The position numbers were made by a program, and so were the translations under genes. Below the pieces are notes generated by a model. It was given only the letters and a program-made list of their open reading frames with translations. It was not told where the DNA came from and searched no databases. Positions 1-9,328 of a stretch of 38,312 nucleotides of DNA are shown piece after piece. Position 1 is the stretch's first letter. Each line of letters opens with the position of its first letter. The stretch comes from Chitinispirillaceae bacterium (GTDB lineage: Bacteria > Fibrobacterota > Chitinivibrionia > Chitinivibrionales > Chitinispirillaceae): the NCBI GenBank assembly GCA_016929595.1, contig JAFGIN010000184.1:1-38312 (forward strand). Reading direction: 5' to 3'.

Positions 1-707
1 CGGTCGTCGAGCGGAGTCGAGACGACGCGTTTTAAGCAAATCACGCTTGTCATTTCGACTCCGCTCAATGACCTTTTTGATGCGATTTAGGTTTTTTAAC
101 GTTGTAGATATAATTCATCAATTTATTTTTTTAAGATACAGAGCTCTGACAGATGGTCCGTTCCATCAGCCTGTAGTTTTATTTACCACATCAACCGGAT
201 GTTGCTGATATTGGGATCTCGCAATCGGGAGGAGTCTGAATCTGCATACGTTATAAAATACCGCTTGAGCTAGGCACTTATCAATATTGCTATAATATTT
301 TAAAACGTTAAATGCAAGTTTACAAGATATTTTTTGTATTCAAATTGTGTACAGTATCAAAAAATAAAGTATAAATTCTTTTGACAAAAATATTAATCTG
401 GATTATATTTCTATACAAAATAGTAATTGTAGTCTTAAATAATATGGTTTAATTTAATTGTAAACAGATTCTGACAGCTCAAATTGTATTCTCTTTATAA
501 CTGATTGCTCATGGCAGTTTTGTCACATTATAAGAATGTAGATTAAAAAAATCAGAAGTTGTATAGACATTACGCAAATTGATTTTGCTTGTCAGGTCAG
601 TAAAAAACACATTTTATTCGCTGAAAAACCGGTTAAAGTGTGTTTGTTGTGTCGTTTTGTTTTAAAATTTGACATAAGATAATGTGCGTGAATAATAAAA
701 ATCAGGA
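1..707. other. Non-coding left edge with interspersed-type inverted repeat
   Basis: No convincing gene lies here. Positions 9-20 (GAGCGGAGTCGA) and 55-66 (TCGACTCCGCTC) are perfect inverted copies; within the first copy GTCGTC (3-8) and GACGAC (21-26) also pair. This GC-rich block differs sharply from the AT-rich surroundings and looks like the edge of a dispersed, REP-like repeat cut by the window start. A second small inverted repeat (AAACACA 605-611, TGTGTTT 639-645) precedes the first gene. The rest shows nothing recognisable. Confidence 0.5.
669..696 (+). promoter_or_regulatory. Sigma-70-type promoter candidate for the SurA-like gene
   Basis: TTGACA at 669-674 and AATAAT at 691-696 are separated by 16 bases. 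Transcription would start around 703, leaving almost no leader before the GTG at 708. This is sequence resemblance only. Confidence 0.35.
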
Positions 708-2630
708 GTGAGTAAAATTATTATCGAGTTAAAGTATTTTAAGTGCTTCATTAAATTGATGCTAGGCGTTTTCATACTACCGTTATTTAATCTGGGGATT
801 ATTCATACTGGTAGAATCTTTTCAGATGGGAAGATTTCTGAAAAAGATCTCATATCAGCTGGAAATAGTGCAGTAAAGGCTGTTGAGATTAATTATAGAG
901 CGTATACACATTGGCATTGTTCAAATATTTCGCCGCTGGCATGGGAAGCTCAAACTGCCGGATTGAATGCTTCACAAAGCGAAATTGAGAAATTCAACCA
1001 TGAGTTCAGTATAGTTTTTCCTGGTATGCAGGCTATAAGCAGGACTGTTTTAAATGAAGCGCTTGCAAGAAAATATGTATATGAAGTAATCGGTATTTCA
1101 ATCACTGAAAAAGAGAGAGAAAATGCTTATGATGAGATAATCAAAAATTATGCAAATGGATCTGCACCAGCCATGTCTGATATTGCTTATATCATTGAAG
1201 CTCGGGCTTATGCATCATTACCTGTAATTCAGGGTGAGATCCTGAGAATAAACGACAAGAATGAGCAATTGAAGATCAAGTCAAAAAAGGAGATCGAAAA
1301 TTGGACTTTAGAACAGTTGCGATTACCATACGATAATACTTATTGCATTGCAGAGCATCCTGACAGTTCAAATTGCATGTTGACTGCTGGTTGTTTTAAT
1401 AACTTTTTACGCTACCAGGAATATAGTACTTCAGTGCCACTTGATACTGCGAGGAAAATGGCAATTACATCGATGCTTTTTGATAAATATCTTTTTGATC
1501 AGGCAAAGCGTTCGGGTTACGATACTACTGGAGATGGTATTGAGGGTTCGTACGATTGGCTGAAATGGTCTGCACAACATGAACGGTTTAAGAATCTGGG
1601 CTTTCCTGTTACAGATGAGCATATTCTTCGTAAAATTTATGATGAATTTTTTTCATTACTATTCAGGGGCAGGAAAAAAATCTGGTGTTCATTTATAGGG
1701 TCAAGTGACTCTGCATATATTGATTCAGTATACTTGAGTTGTTTGGATACTGCTGGGCAAAAAATCAGCAATGAGAAATTACAACTTAGAGATACCCTGA
1801 CCAGCAATAAAAATAACTGGAGTTATTCCAGTTCAGAATTGTTACCGGAAGTGTTAAGCAGGGTACTGGATACACTGCATTATGGAACGATATCTCAGCG
1901 GATCAAAACTTCTTTTGGATTCTATCTTTTGCGAATAGACAGCATAGCAACTTCAAATTCAATACCCTATGAAGTTGCGACTGAAAAATTGTCACTCATT
2001 GCAACAAAAAGAAAATGGGTGAATTTCGATTCACTTATTGCAGCAACATCTTTTCAAGTATATGCATCAGGCAAAAATTCAATATACAAGGTACGGGATA
2101 CTCTTGTTTTGAAAATGTATCTTTACGCTGGAATCAACCCCGATTCTCTCTGGTGGAATCAGATCAATGTGACTTCCGTTAAATCAGACTCTTCAGGCGT
2201 GCAAGCAAAATATCTTAAACTTTCTTCGGTTCAATTGCCGGAAGATCTTTCTGACAGCCTGTATAAACAATATGTTAAGTCAAAAAAGCAGGGAAAAACA
2301 TTCGGGCCGATAGTATCGAGGTATGGGGTCTGTTATTTTAAAATTACCGACATAAAATTGGGGAAAAGTACGATACCGTACTCTTTAGTAAAAAGAAAAA
2401 TTACAGATAGTCTTATTGTTGCGTCTGTGGATTCTGGTATCTGTGCTCTTTACGAAAAACCAGACAGTCTGTTACGCAACGTGTCGATTGCACGCTCATA
2501 TAATAAAGTTTTTTTCGAACCACTGGAAAATGATAACAGCAATGTATACAAGGAAAATGAAGATTATTATGATGTAAAACTATCCGAGGTTCAAACCTGG
2601 ATTGAAAAGATAACAATTCATGGTAATTAA
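708..2630 (+). CDS. Exported SurA/parvulin-like peptidyl-prolyl isomerase family protein
   Basis: A 640-residue protein with a hydrophobic N-terminal segment (about residues 15-32) that suggests export or membrane anchoring. Two stretches resemble degenerate parvulin (PpiC/rotamase) domains: one at about residues 378-412 containing GTISQRIKTSFGFYLLRID, and one at about 510-552 containing FGPIVSRYGVCYFKITDI. This is the G-x-(I/P)-x-x-x-x-x-x-G-(F/Y/V) pattern of the domain's end. The N-terminal half is helical and charged, as in SurA-type chaperones. The likely role is periplasmic folding of secreted proteins; catalytic activity is unproven because the domains are weak. The start is uncertain. 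The GTG at 708 overlaps the only AGGAG (704-708), an ATT at 717 sits 8 bases after it, and the first in-frame ATG is at 759. A good SD precedes the next gene 45 bases downstream, so the two may be co-transcribed. Confidence 0.6.
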   Translation: MSKIIIELKYFKCFIKLMLGVFILPLFNLGIIHTGRIFSDGKISEKDLISAGNSAVKAVEINYRAYTHWHCSNISPLAWEAQTAGLNASQSEIEKFNHEFSIVFPGMQAISRTVLNEALARKYVYEVIGISITEKERENAYDEIIKNYANGSAPAMSDIAYIIEARAYASLPVIQGEILRINDKNEQLKIKSKKEIENWTLEQLRLPYDNTYCIAEHPDSSNCMLTAGCFNNFLRYQEYSTSVPLDTARKMAITSMLFDKYLFDQAKRSGYDTTGDGIEGSYDWLKWSAQHERFKNLGFPVTDEHILRKIYDEFFSLLFRGRKKIWCSFIGSSDSAYIDSVYLSCLDTAGQKISNEKLQLRDTLTSNKNNWSYSSSELLPEVLSRVLDTLHYGTISQRIKTSFGFYLLRIDSIATSNSIPYEVATEKLSLIATKRKWVNFDSLIAATSFQVYASGKNSIYKVRDTLVLKMYLYAGINPDSLWWNQINVTSVKSDSSGVQAKYLKLSSVQLPEDLSDSLYKQYVKSKKQGKTFGPIVSRYGVCYFKITDIKLGKSTIPYSLVKRKITDSLIVASVDSGICALYEKPDSLLRNVSIARSYNKVFFEPLENDNSNVYKENEDYYDVKLSEVQTWIEKITIHGN

Positions 2631-2675
2631 CCAGCGTCCGTTTTTTAAAATACACCATTTTTAAGGAGAAGCAGT

Positions 2676-3527
2676 ATGCTTAAACGTGTTTTATGCGTGG
2701 GTTTGCTTAGCTTAGCGATCTGTGGTTCATCATTTAGTGCATCTCGATTTGTTCCGAGCGCCACATATCCGACTCTTTTGTCAGCCTATAACGCATCAAG
2801 TAACGGAGATATAATTTACATTTTGAACGCTATATCTTCAGCAGGGTTTACCATTTCAAAAAACATTTCAATCGAAAGTTCTTCACCGGTTGATATGCGG
2901 CAGATTACACTTACATCGACAACACCATTTACTTCAAATTACAGTTCTGTTCATTTTGTACGAATCAAAATTATTGGACAGTATAATGGTACCTGCATAA
3001 AAATCAACGCCGGTAAATCATTGTCATTAATTAACTGTGAACTCAGTGGCTCTGCATTGTATGCTATTCGCGATATGGGCAGCAGAAGCACTCATTATGA
3101 AACTGTTAAGATTAATGGGGCTTATACTGGTCTTTATGGTACGAACATGAGTATGATCACTATGGTCGGCGGTGGGAATCAATTCAACAATATTTACCGA
3201 AATATTTATAGTTCCAAAAGTGCTGCTGGACTTACTGGACATTGGATCAGCGGTGCCAGCATGACAGCTGGATACTATAGTTCAGCCAATAATTTCAGAG
3301 GTGTAAATACTATTCCTGCAGAACCATCATATGTGTTATTTGAAGGGTGTCTGTTTAATGCTGTTACTGGAAGCAGTGCATATCCTTTATATTTTGCAGG
3401 TAATCATGATATCAATATCATGGGTGGTACATTTAATCCCTGTCCAAATACAGCCTGGTACAGGGCTTCTGGCACAGTGAATATTAATGATGGATCAACG
3501 CACATCAACTGTCCTGTTCCTAGATAA
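2676..3527 (+). CDS. Exported protein with predicted right-handed beta-helix
   Basis: A 283-residue protein with a clear signal peptide (residues 1-22, lysine-arginine then a hydrophobic core, likely cleaved after SSFSA). The mature part starts with FVPSATYPTLLSAYNASSNG, the usual opening of pectate-lyase-like beta-helix proteins (a run of sites where something occurs over a period or surface). It continues with short strand-turn units rich in Ser, Asn, Gly and Ile, such as GKSLSLINCELSGSALYAI. No catalytic signature is visible, and there is no C-terminal sorting tail. AAGGAG sits 8 bases before the ATG. The function is unknown; it may be a surface or matrix protein that depends on the chaperone-like gene before it. 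Confidence 0.65.
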   Translation: MLKRVLCVGLLSLAICGSSFSASRFVPSATYPTLLSAYNASSNGDIIYILNAISSAGFTISKNISIESSSPVDMRQITLTSTTPFTSNYSSVHFVRIKIIGQYNGTCIKINAGKSLSLINCELSGSALYAIRDMGSRSTHYETVKINGAYTGLYGTNMSMITMVGGGNQFNNIYRNIYSSKSAAGLTGHWISGASMTAGYYSSANNFRGVNTIPAEPSYVLFEGCLFNAVTGSSAYPLYFAGNHDINIMGGTFNPCPNTAWYRASGTVNINDGSTHINCPVPR

Positions 3528-4061
3528 AAACGCAAGTTCTTATGTTTCAAGACTTCGGATGTACAAATGGAGTTGGAAACATTGTTTGAATGTCGTGACA
3601 AGAAAAAGGCATTCCGGTTCCCGAGTGTTCTATGTTCTGAGAATCGGAAGCCGAAACGGGATATCGATTTTAAACGATACGCCCGATTCTGTTTGTAATC
3701 ATCATCTCTGCGGGGATCCGGAATTATTCCGGACGCTGGCAAATGGATCCCTGCAGATCTTATATAATAATTCGCACTCTCAATATACTCAGCAGGTATT
3801 ATAATCTCCTGCCAATATTTTTCCAGCAGATACCGCGTTTTCCACATGAAAAATAGACTATTCTCACTTTTCCCACTACATAGCTTAACTGAACCGATCC
3901 AATTCAAATGTAAAAAAGCAAATCAGCTATCAAAAGATAACTGAAAAATATTTAAATTGCATATTTATTGTAAATAATGTTCATGGATTTTCCTTCTTTT
4001 GCCGGATCACCATGAACATTAAATGTATGCAAATTTGATGTTGCAGAATTAAGCTGACTTC
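3528..4061. other. Intergenic region between converging genes, with inverted repeats
   Basis: No gene is supported here. It carries a near-perfect palindrome, TCCGGAAT (3717-3724) and ATTCCGGA (3726-3733), in a GC-richer block (about 3580-3760) that could be a dispersed repeat. Near the GH116 stop codon there is a second inverted repeat, listed separately. Open frames on both strands over 3404-3907 look accidental. Confidence 0.4.
3976..4020. terminator. Inverted repeat between converging genes, possible bidirectional terminator
   Basis: AATGTTCATGG (3976-3986) and CCATGAACATT (4010-4020) are exact 11-base inverted copies with a 23-base loop. Outside them the similarity continues imperfectly (AAATTGCATA on the left and its counterpart with TATGCAAATTT on the right, to about 4037). 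It lies between the ends of two converging genes, where a terminator is expected, but there is no T-tract directly after the stem. A small mobile inverted-repeat element is the alternative. Confidence 0.4.
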
Positions 4062-6785
4062 CTATTTCTGCACAGATGAAACCAGCTTGCAAACACTTCC
4101 GGAGTTGGCAATTAAACGCATCACGAGTATTTTTTGTGAAAGCGTACCGGTTTTTGTAGCTTTATTATTCCAGATCGCACTATGTTTTCCTGGACTGCTA
4201 ATATGCTTTTGAAGAATGGTGCAAATTTTAGTGCCATTCAAATTTAAAAGATCGATAGTGACTGGGCCTGCGACATCAATAGAAAAATGAATTGGTTTTC
4301 CATTTGAAATATTACCACTGTTAATTGAAAGTGGCTGCGTCTGAGGTGTGACTCGAGTTGCGTTGTGAAAGCCGACCCTATCTGCGTACACTTCAGCAAG
4401 CAAACCGCAAGGTCCTATCTCGAGTGGATTTTTGAAGGCAATTCGTATGTTCTTCTCATGCCCGGCTCCCTCTGTAGTACAATTAAAACTATCGATAGCA
4501 GAACTGCCAAGGGAGATACGTACAAACGGTTTATCCGTACCCATACTATTGTTGAGCACAATTTCCTTTATGGTAACAAGAGAATCAAACGTTACAGAAA
4601 CTTTTTGAGTGCGCATCAGTGATTGATTAGGAATGTCGGTCAACCGACCATCATAATTAAGATTACCCCAGCACTTTGAATTAAGTAGCGGCGCATTGAC
4701 AATTAGCTGATTCATTTCCTGAGGTATTCGGGGTCGGATCCAGAGACGATTATTGGCATTGTCAAGCATATATCCGGTCATCTGAAAATAGGAGCGCCAC
4801 ACACTGGGGGCTGTCATGTAACTTGAATAGATGCTGTTATCAGCCCAGAGGTCTTGCCAGAATACCATTTCAGGGTTGGCTGCATGGAAAAAATCGTAAT
4901 CCATTTTGAAGAGATTCATTGCAGTATCGGGGTTACCGCAGGCGATTTCAGTGCCACCCCAGTGATCACATGTGTAAAAGTGCCACCTGCCAAGTTTTTT
5001 CTGTACCTCATTTTGTGAAAGATACAACTGCCTGAGCCGTTTACATCCTTCAGTGACAATTTCTGGAGCCATGATTGGTTCCAGGCAAAAATAGTTTGCC
5101 CAACTATATCCAGCAAGGTCTCCCTCTGCATAATCTCTAAACCTACAAAAATCTGGAGTGTAAATTAGAGTTTCACACTCCTTGCGCGCAATATTGTACC
5201 ATTCCCGATATTTTTTTGCAGAAGTCGTATCACCAATGTAAGTTGTGAGTTCTTCCATAACACGATATGCAGCAAGGGCCAGTCCGGAAAGATATCCTGG
5301 AGTAAGATCACCTTGAGTATCGTAGGTACTCCTGCTGGCAATGGGAATATGTTTTCCTGCCTCTGCACACATCGACATCAAACGATCAGCGGTAATTATT
5401 GCCTTTGGCACATAGACTTTCATTGAATCGATATTGCCGGTAGCAAGCATGAGTTCATATGTTTTAAATATCGTCATTATGTTAAGATCAGCCCAGTCTG
5501 TAGTTATGGGACACCACCAGTAATCTTTATGCAGATAATTATCCCAGGGGCACATGAAACGAGATTCGTGAGTAAACAAAAGCTCTCCTGAATTGAAATC
5601 GTGATGGATCTGTCCATTTAGAGAAGGATCTTCACCAATTCCTTTATGGGAAGTCCGATACCAGTATTGAAGCTCCTGCCACTGGTGTTGGGGCCAGTTC
5701 CATGTATACCAGAGTGCTGCATGTTGTCCTTGATCGATAATACCAATGTTTCCATAATGACCTTCCCAAAATGCTACACGTCCATCTTTAGCACATAATG
5801 TATTGTGGATCTGGGGGTAGAGGTTGTTAAGTAGTTTCTCTCTGTAGTAGTATGGGAAATTTGAGCCCATCACCTTTTGTACCATTGTTCGGACACCATT
5901 GATAACTTTGTCAAAGTGTGTCATTCCGAAAAGTCCGACATCTTTTGAATCTGCGTAAAAATTGTGGTAGTAATAATTGTCTTCATCAACTTTTCCACTT
6001 CCATACCGATCAACCGTTGAAATGAACGATCTCCACCACGAAAGTACAAATTTGAAGTGTACAGTTCCTCCTGCTGCAATAGTGCATTTTGCTGCTACAA
6101 GATTACCTGATGTATTATCGAGTATTCCGTTTGTTAAAAATGTTCCGAATCCTCCGGCACTATACAATGGTGATGCACCCTCACAATCAACTGCAAGATA
6201 GGCATTACCAGTAGTGGAAGTACCTGGAAAGGAAATTGCTTTATTATTTGATGAGGTGTCGATAATTGCATTGTCAGCACCTCCAAGTAAATTCTGGGTG
6301 GAAGATTTGTTGGTGAATTCCATAGCTACCGCAACTTCGACGGCTTTAGCTCCACGGTTTGTTGCGATTATTTCAAAAAAGGCAAGAGGTGATGTTGCAA
6401 GTTGATAATTGATAGGGTCTGCTCCCGGTATTAATGGACTACAAGCACCAAGTGTGAAGCCAATATCATTGAGATTACCAAAATCAGCACTGTAGAATGG
6501 AAATTTCGCATCTTCAATATTAGATATAGCTTTTTGCTTACATTCCCCACCTGCAAAAAAATGAAATCCGCTGCTAACCGATTTCCTTGAAACAAATTCA
6601 TCCTCCATATCAGAACCGGCAGGAGGAAGTTTCCCGCTTGTTGCAAAATCCCCAGTTAGGGCATTGTATATAACATAACCGGTTCCCATGCCTCCTAATG
6701 GTGTACCGTTTGTTTTGGATAGTGCCAGCGAATTGATAGTTAGAAAAAGAATAACGATCAAACTCATAACAAAATGAGAATACAT
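4062..6785 (-). CDS. Secreted GH116-family beta-glycosidase
   Basis: A 907-residue protein. I chose the ATG at 6785 because GGAGG lies 5 bases before it and a signal peptide follows (MYSHFVMSLIVILFLTINSL). The frame is open a further 20 codons upstream. The N-terminus of the mature protein has GTPLGGMGTGYVIYN, the glycine-rich opening of GH116 (GBA2-like, DUF608) enzymes. Glu341 lies in FWEGHYGNIGIIDQG and Asp489 in STYDTQGDLTPGYLSGLALA. They match the family's nucleophile and acid/base blocks, and their spacing of 148 residues is close to that of characterised members (about 150). The expected action is removal of beta-linked glucose or xylose from oligosaccharides or glycosides, outside the cytoplasm. 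The last ~90 residues form a FlgD/T9SS-like tail (PVTIDLLNLNGTKI, GKHSAIWNNKATKTGT), suggesting surface sorting. It stands alone on the minus strand. Confidence 0.85.
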   Translation of the reverse strand: MYSHFVMSLIVILFLTINSLALSKTNGTPLGGMGTGYVIYNALTGDFATSGKLPPAGSDMEDEFVSRKSVSSGFHFFAGGECKQKAISNIEDAKFPFYSADFGNLNDIGFTLGACSPLIPGADPINYQLATSPLAFFEIIATNRGAKAVEVAVAMEFTNKSSTQNLLGGADNAIIDTSSNNKAISFPGTSTTGNAYLAVDCEGASPLYSAGGFGTFLTNGILDNTSGNLVAAKCTIAAGGTVHFKFVLSWWRSFISTVDRYGSGKVDEDNYYYHNFYADSKDVGLFGMTHFDKVINGVRTMVQKVMGSNFPYYYREKLLNNLYPQIHNTLCAKDGRVAFWEGHYGNIGIIDQGQHAALWYTWNWPQHQWQELQYWYRTSHKGIGEDPSLNGQIHHDFNSGELLFTHESRFMCPWDNYLHKDYWWCPITTDWADLNIMTIFKTYELMLATGNIDSMKVYVPKAIITADRLMSMCAEAGKHIPIASRSTYDTQGDLTPGYLSGLALAAYRVMEELTTYIGDTTSAKKYREWYNIARKECETLIYTPDFCRFRDYAEGDLAGYSWANYFCLEPIMAPEIVTEGCKRLRQLYLSQNEVQKKLGRWHFYTCDHWGGTEIACGNPDTAMNLFKMDYDFFHAANPEMVFWQDLWADNSIYSSYMTAPSVWRSYFQMTGYMLDNANNRLWIRPRIPQEMNQLIVNAPLLNSKCWGNLNYDGRLTDIPNQSLMRTQKVSVTFDSLVTIKEIVLNNSMGTDKPFVRISLGSSAIDSFNCTTEGAGHEKNIRIAFKNPLEIGPCGLLAEVYADRVGFHNATRVTPQTQPLSINSGNISNGKPIHFSIDVAGPVTIDLLNLNGTKICTILQKHISSPGKHSAIWNNKATKTGTLSQKILVMRLIANSGSVCKLVSSVQK

Positions 6786-7509
6786 ACTACCTCCAGTTAT
6801 CGTAATTGAATGGTATAGTTGTAATTGAAAAAAACTGAGAGTCATGTCTTACCAATATGGTAATACGATGATTTCTGCGCAGTAAAAAAGATTACTGATC
6901 AAGCAGCTTGAAAACGGTTGGTACCAGTCATTTAGTAATGTATATAATTTTTTAAAGAAATAGAAGTACTTTTTGAAAAATTCGCTTCTAAATGGTCAGC
7001 TGTTTTTGTTTTTGGCATTTACATTTTGATTGTAAATCTCTATAAATCAAGAACTATGCAGGTTCATATGTAATGCGCGATTAAATCTGTAAAAAGTATG
7101 CTATTGTCCTTGATCAACAGATTGAGAAAACAGAATATACTACCGTTTTTCAAGATCTCGTTTTTAGTGGTGAAAAGTAATTGCACAGTAATGATTGATC
7201 TTGTAAAAATGGGATTAGAACTTTCCTGTGATGAAATATATGAACTGCAGTTATCGAGAGTCAGCAGAGATGTCAAACGGCATACTCACGTGGGCTCTTC
7301 ATGAAATGAAGAGAAAGAAGAGGATTGGTGTTAAAAAGATAGGTAGGTAAGGTATCGAGGTTGTTGTACGCTAAGGTCGGGCCTCTTATCCCCGTTCTGG
7401 ACAGCCAAATTGTAGGGTGAAAAACATGTTTTAAAAAACTGTTGAAAAAACATTATAACTGTTATATATTAACTATAACATATACATCAACTATAACGAA
7501 TCGCGTTGT
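6786..7509. other. Divergent intergenic region with small hairpin and repressor operators
   Basis: About 720 bases without a supported gene. CTCTTCAT (7295-7302) and ATGAAGAG (7306-7313) form a tight 8-bp hairpin. The right end holds repeated TATAAC boxes in front of the GntR gene (separate entry). An open 68-codon frame at 7098-7304 has no SD and no recognisable content. Confidence 0.4.
7454..7497. promoter_or_regulatory. Probable operator of the GntR/YtrA repressor
   Basis: The palindrome TATAACTGTTATA (7454-7466) is followed by AACTATAAC at 7471-7479 and again at 7489-7497, an 18-base period. It ends 12 bases before the repressor's ATG at 7510. YtrA-type regulators commonly bind such inverted repeats at their own promoters, so autoregulation of this two-gene operon is likely. 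Binding itself is inferred. Confidence 0.55.
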
Positions 7510-7893
7510 ATGATAATTAGAATTTTACTTGAGTCGGACATTCCCATTTATCGTCAGATACGAAATGCTGTTATTGAGGGTATTGCCCTGGGACATCTTA
7601 AACCTGGTGAAGGATTGCCATCAGTCCGGCAGCTCTCGTCGGAACTCGGGATAAATCTGCACACCGTAAATAAAGCGTATACTCTTCTGAAACAGGACGG
7701 TTTCATTACCATCCATCGTCAGAAGGGGGTTGTAGTCAATCAACGTACTGAAATGAAACTGTCGCAATGGCAGCAAGATCAGTTATCACAAGAGCTCAAA
7801 CCATTGATTGCCGAGGCTTTCTGCAGAGGGTTAGAGCTTGAGGGAATCAACAGAATCTGTAAAAATATTTATATACAATTCAAGGAGCCCTGA
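7510..7893 (+). CDS. GntR-family transcriptional regulator, YtrA subfamily
   Basis: A 127-residue protein of the short YtrA type. The winged helix-turn-helix covers about residues 8-75, with IPIYRQIRNAVIEGIALG and GLPSVRQLSSELGINLHTVN as the diagnostic blocks. The short C-terminal tail is helical, with no large ligand-binding domain, as expected for YtrA. These proteins usually repress an adjacent membrane-protein or ABC-transporter gene. Here the next gene, starting 1 base after the stop codon, encodes a membrane protein. No SD is visible before the ATG, so translation may be leaderless or weak. Palindromic TATAAC boxes lie just upstream. Confidence 0.88.
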   Translation: MIIRILLESDIPIYRQIRNAVIEGIALGHLKPGEGLPSVRQLSSELGINLHTVNKAYTLLKQDGFITIHRQKGVVVNQRTEMKLSQWQQDQLSQELKPLIAEAFCRGLELEGINRICKNIYIQFKEP

Positions 7894-7894
7894 T

Positions 7895-9019
7895 ATGCAT
7901 ATATTATTCCTGGTTTTGACAATAGCGATATGTATTCTGCCAATCTATGTTTTATTTGCATTTATGCCATATCTATCTAGAAGGACAGAGTGTTTTGGCG
8001 TCGGAATTCCTGAGGAAAAATATGATGCACCGGAACTGACGATACTGCGGAAAAAATATCGCAATGCGATATTGGGAGTGGGGGGATTGATTATCGCAGC
8101 CGTTTTTTTAATTGTATTTATGCAAAAGGAACAGTTTACCGAAATGGCAATGATAACCGGTTTGCTGTTGCTGATCTGTACCGAGGGGAGCATTTATCTG
8201 CTTTATCATAAAAAGATGAAAATTCTTAAAACGGAAAAAGGGTGGATGGCCGGAAAAGTGCAAACTCTTGTTGCCGATACCACACCTGTTTCCGGAAAAG
8301 AGTGTGCTTCACCGCGCTGGTTTCTTTTGTACCCGGTAATAATAATTCTGACGACGCTTGCGGGGGTATTTCTATTTGATAACATGCCAGATAGAGTATC
8401 GATTAAATTTGATTTACAGGGAAATGTCAGCCGCTGGGCGGATAAATCGATAAAGCTTCTCTTTTTTGCCCCCCTGGCACAGCTGTTTATATCGATAACG
8501 TTTATATTACTATATGTCAGCATACGAAATGCAAAACGACAGATTGACGCATCGAATCCTGAAGAATCGAAAAAACGGATCATCATTTTCAGAAAAGCCT
8601 GGTTCCTTTTTACCGTTTTCGGAGGGCTGCTCATGCTGATGATGTTTGGTTTTCTGCAGCTCTCTTTTGTTGGGGTTATCAGCAATCCAACAGCAATACT
8701 GGTCATCACTATAGGCCCGGCGATTATTTTAATTGCGGCCGCAATCGTGCTGTCGGTAAAAGTGGGGCAGGGGGGCAGTCGTGTTACTATTAAAACAGAC
8801 TGCAAGAATCACGGAATGGATGTAAATCGTGATGACGACCAGTATTGGAAATACGGAGCATTTTATTTAAATCGGAATGATCCGGCATTGTTTCTTGAAA
8901 AAAGGGCAGGTATAGGATGGACAATGAATTTCGGGCATCCTCTTTCACGGGTGATTATTATTGGATTTGTATTGTTTATAGCCGGGTTTGTCATCTTAAG
9001 TAACTGGTTGACAAGATAA
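7895..9019 (+). CDS. DUF1648/DUF5808 integral membrane protein
   Basis: A 374-residue multi-pass membrane protein. I chose the ATG at 7895 because AAGGAG lies 8 bases before it and the first helix follows directly; an upstream in-frame start would overlap the GntR gene. Helices are visible at about residues 2-22, 54-74, 81-100, 146-163, 191-210, 235-257, 263-287 and 354-372. The DUF1648 signature (MPDRVSIKFDLQGNVSRWADK) follows the fourth helix. The soluble C-terminal loop (DDDQYWKYGAFYLNRNDPAL) matches DUF5808. DUF1648 is shared with SdpI, the immunity protein against a killing peptide, and such pairs with a YtrA-like repressor respond to envelope stress in other bacteria. A role in envelope defence is therefore plausible, but not shown. 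Confidence 0.8.
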   Translation: MHILFLVLTIAICILPIYVLFAFMPYLSRRTECFGVGIPEEKYDAPELTILRKKYRNAILGVGGLIIAAVFLIVFMQKEQFTEMAMITGLLLLICTEGSIYLLYHKKMKILKTEKGWMAGKVQTLVADTTPVSGKECASPRWFLLYPVIIILTTLAGVFLFDNMPDRVSIKFDLQGNVSRWADKSIKLLFFAPLAQLFISITFILLYVSIRNAKRQIDASNPEESKKRIIIFRKAWFLFTVFGGLLMLMMFGFLQLSFVGVISNPTAILVITIGPAIILIAAAIVLSVKVGQGGSRVTIKTDCKNHGMDVNRDDDQYWKYGAFYLNRNDPALFLEKRAGIGWTMNFGHPLSRVIIIGFVLFIAGFVILSNWLTR

Positions 9020-9328
9020 CCATTGATAATAAAAAAACGAGCAGGGAACAATAGTATAATTATTATCACAAAAACAATATGGGGCTAAAGGCATTAGTGT
9101 GGATGGTGCACTGATTGCCGAATTTTAAAGGATAACGTAAACCGCTCCACAGTACAGGTTTATAATACCTCATGGAAAGAGAGTGTTCGTGATATCAAGC
9201 GTTTTCTGGTAAACTTCATGATGTATCGTATTGAAAAGAGTGTCTTTTCGAACTTTTGCACATACCGATCGGGTGAAGAACAAAATCGAGATGCCTCAAT
9301 TTTTTTTAATTGAAAGGCTGAACTGATT
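9020..9328. other. Spacer with possible decayed coding remnants
   Basis: About 310 bases between converging genes. TGATAATA (9024-9031) and TATTATCA (9061-9068) are an AT-rich inverted repeat that may help termination. The stretch 9080-9300 reads in short open pieces in shifting frames, like a decayed gene, but I recognise no family. Confidence 0.3.

Noticed and set aside
3487..3804. Plus-strand open frame of 105 codons
   Set aside because: It overlaps the end of the beta-helix gene in another frame and has no family resemblance or SD.
3404..3907. Minus-strand open frame of 167 codons
   Set aside because: No SD, no recognisable domain; it overlaps the end of the beta-helix gene and covers a palindromic repeat.
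7098..7304. Open frame of 68 codons upstream of the GntR gene
   Set aside because: No SD and no known domain; AT-rich spacer of this size gives such frames by chance.
8206..8805. Minus-strand 199-codon frame inside the DUF1648 gene
   Set aside because: It is a shadow: the plus-strand frame has membrane helices, a domain match and an SD.
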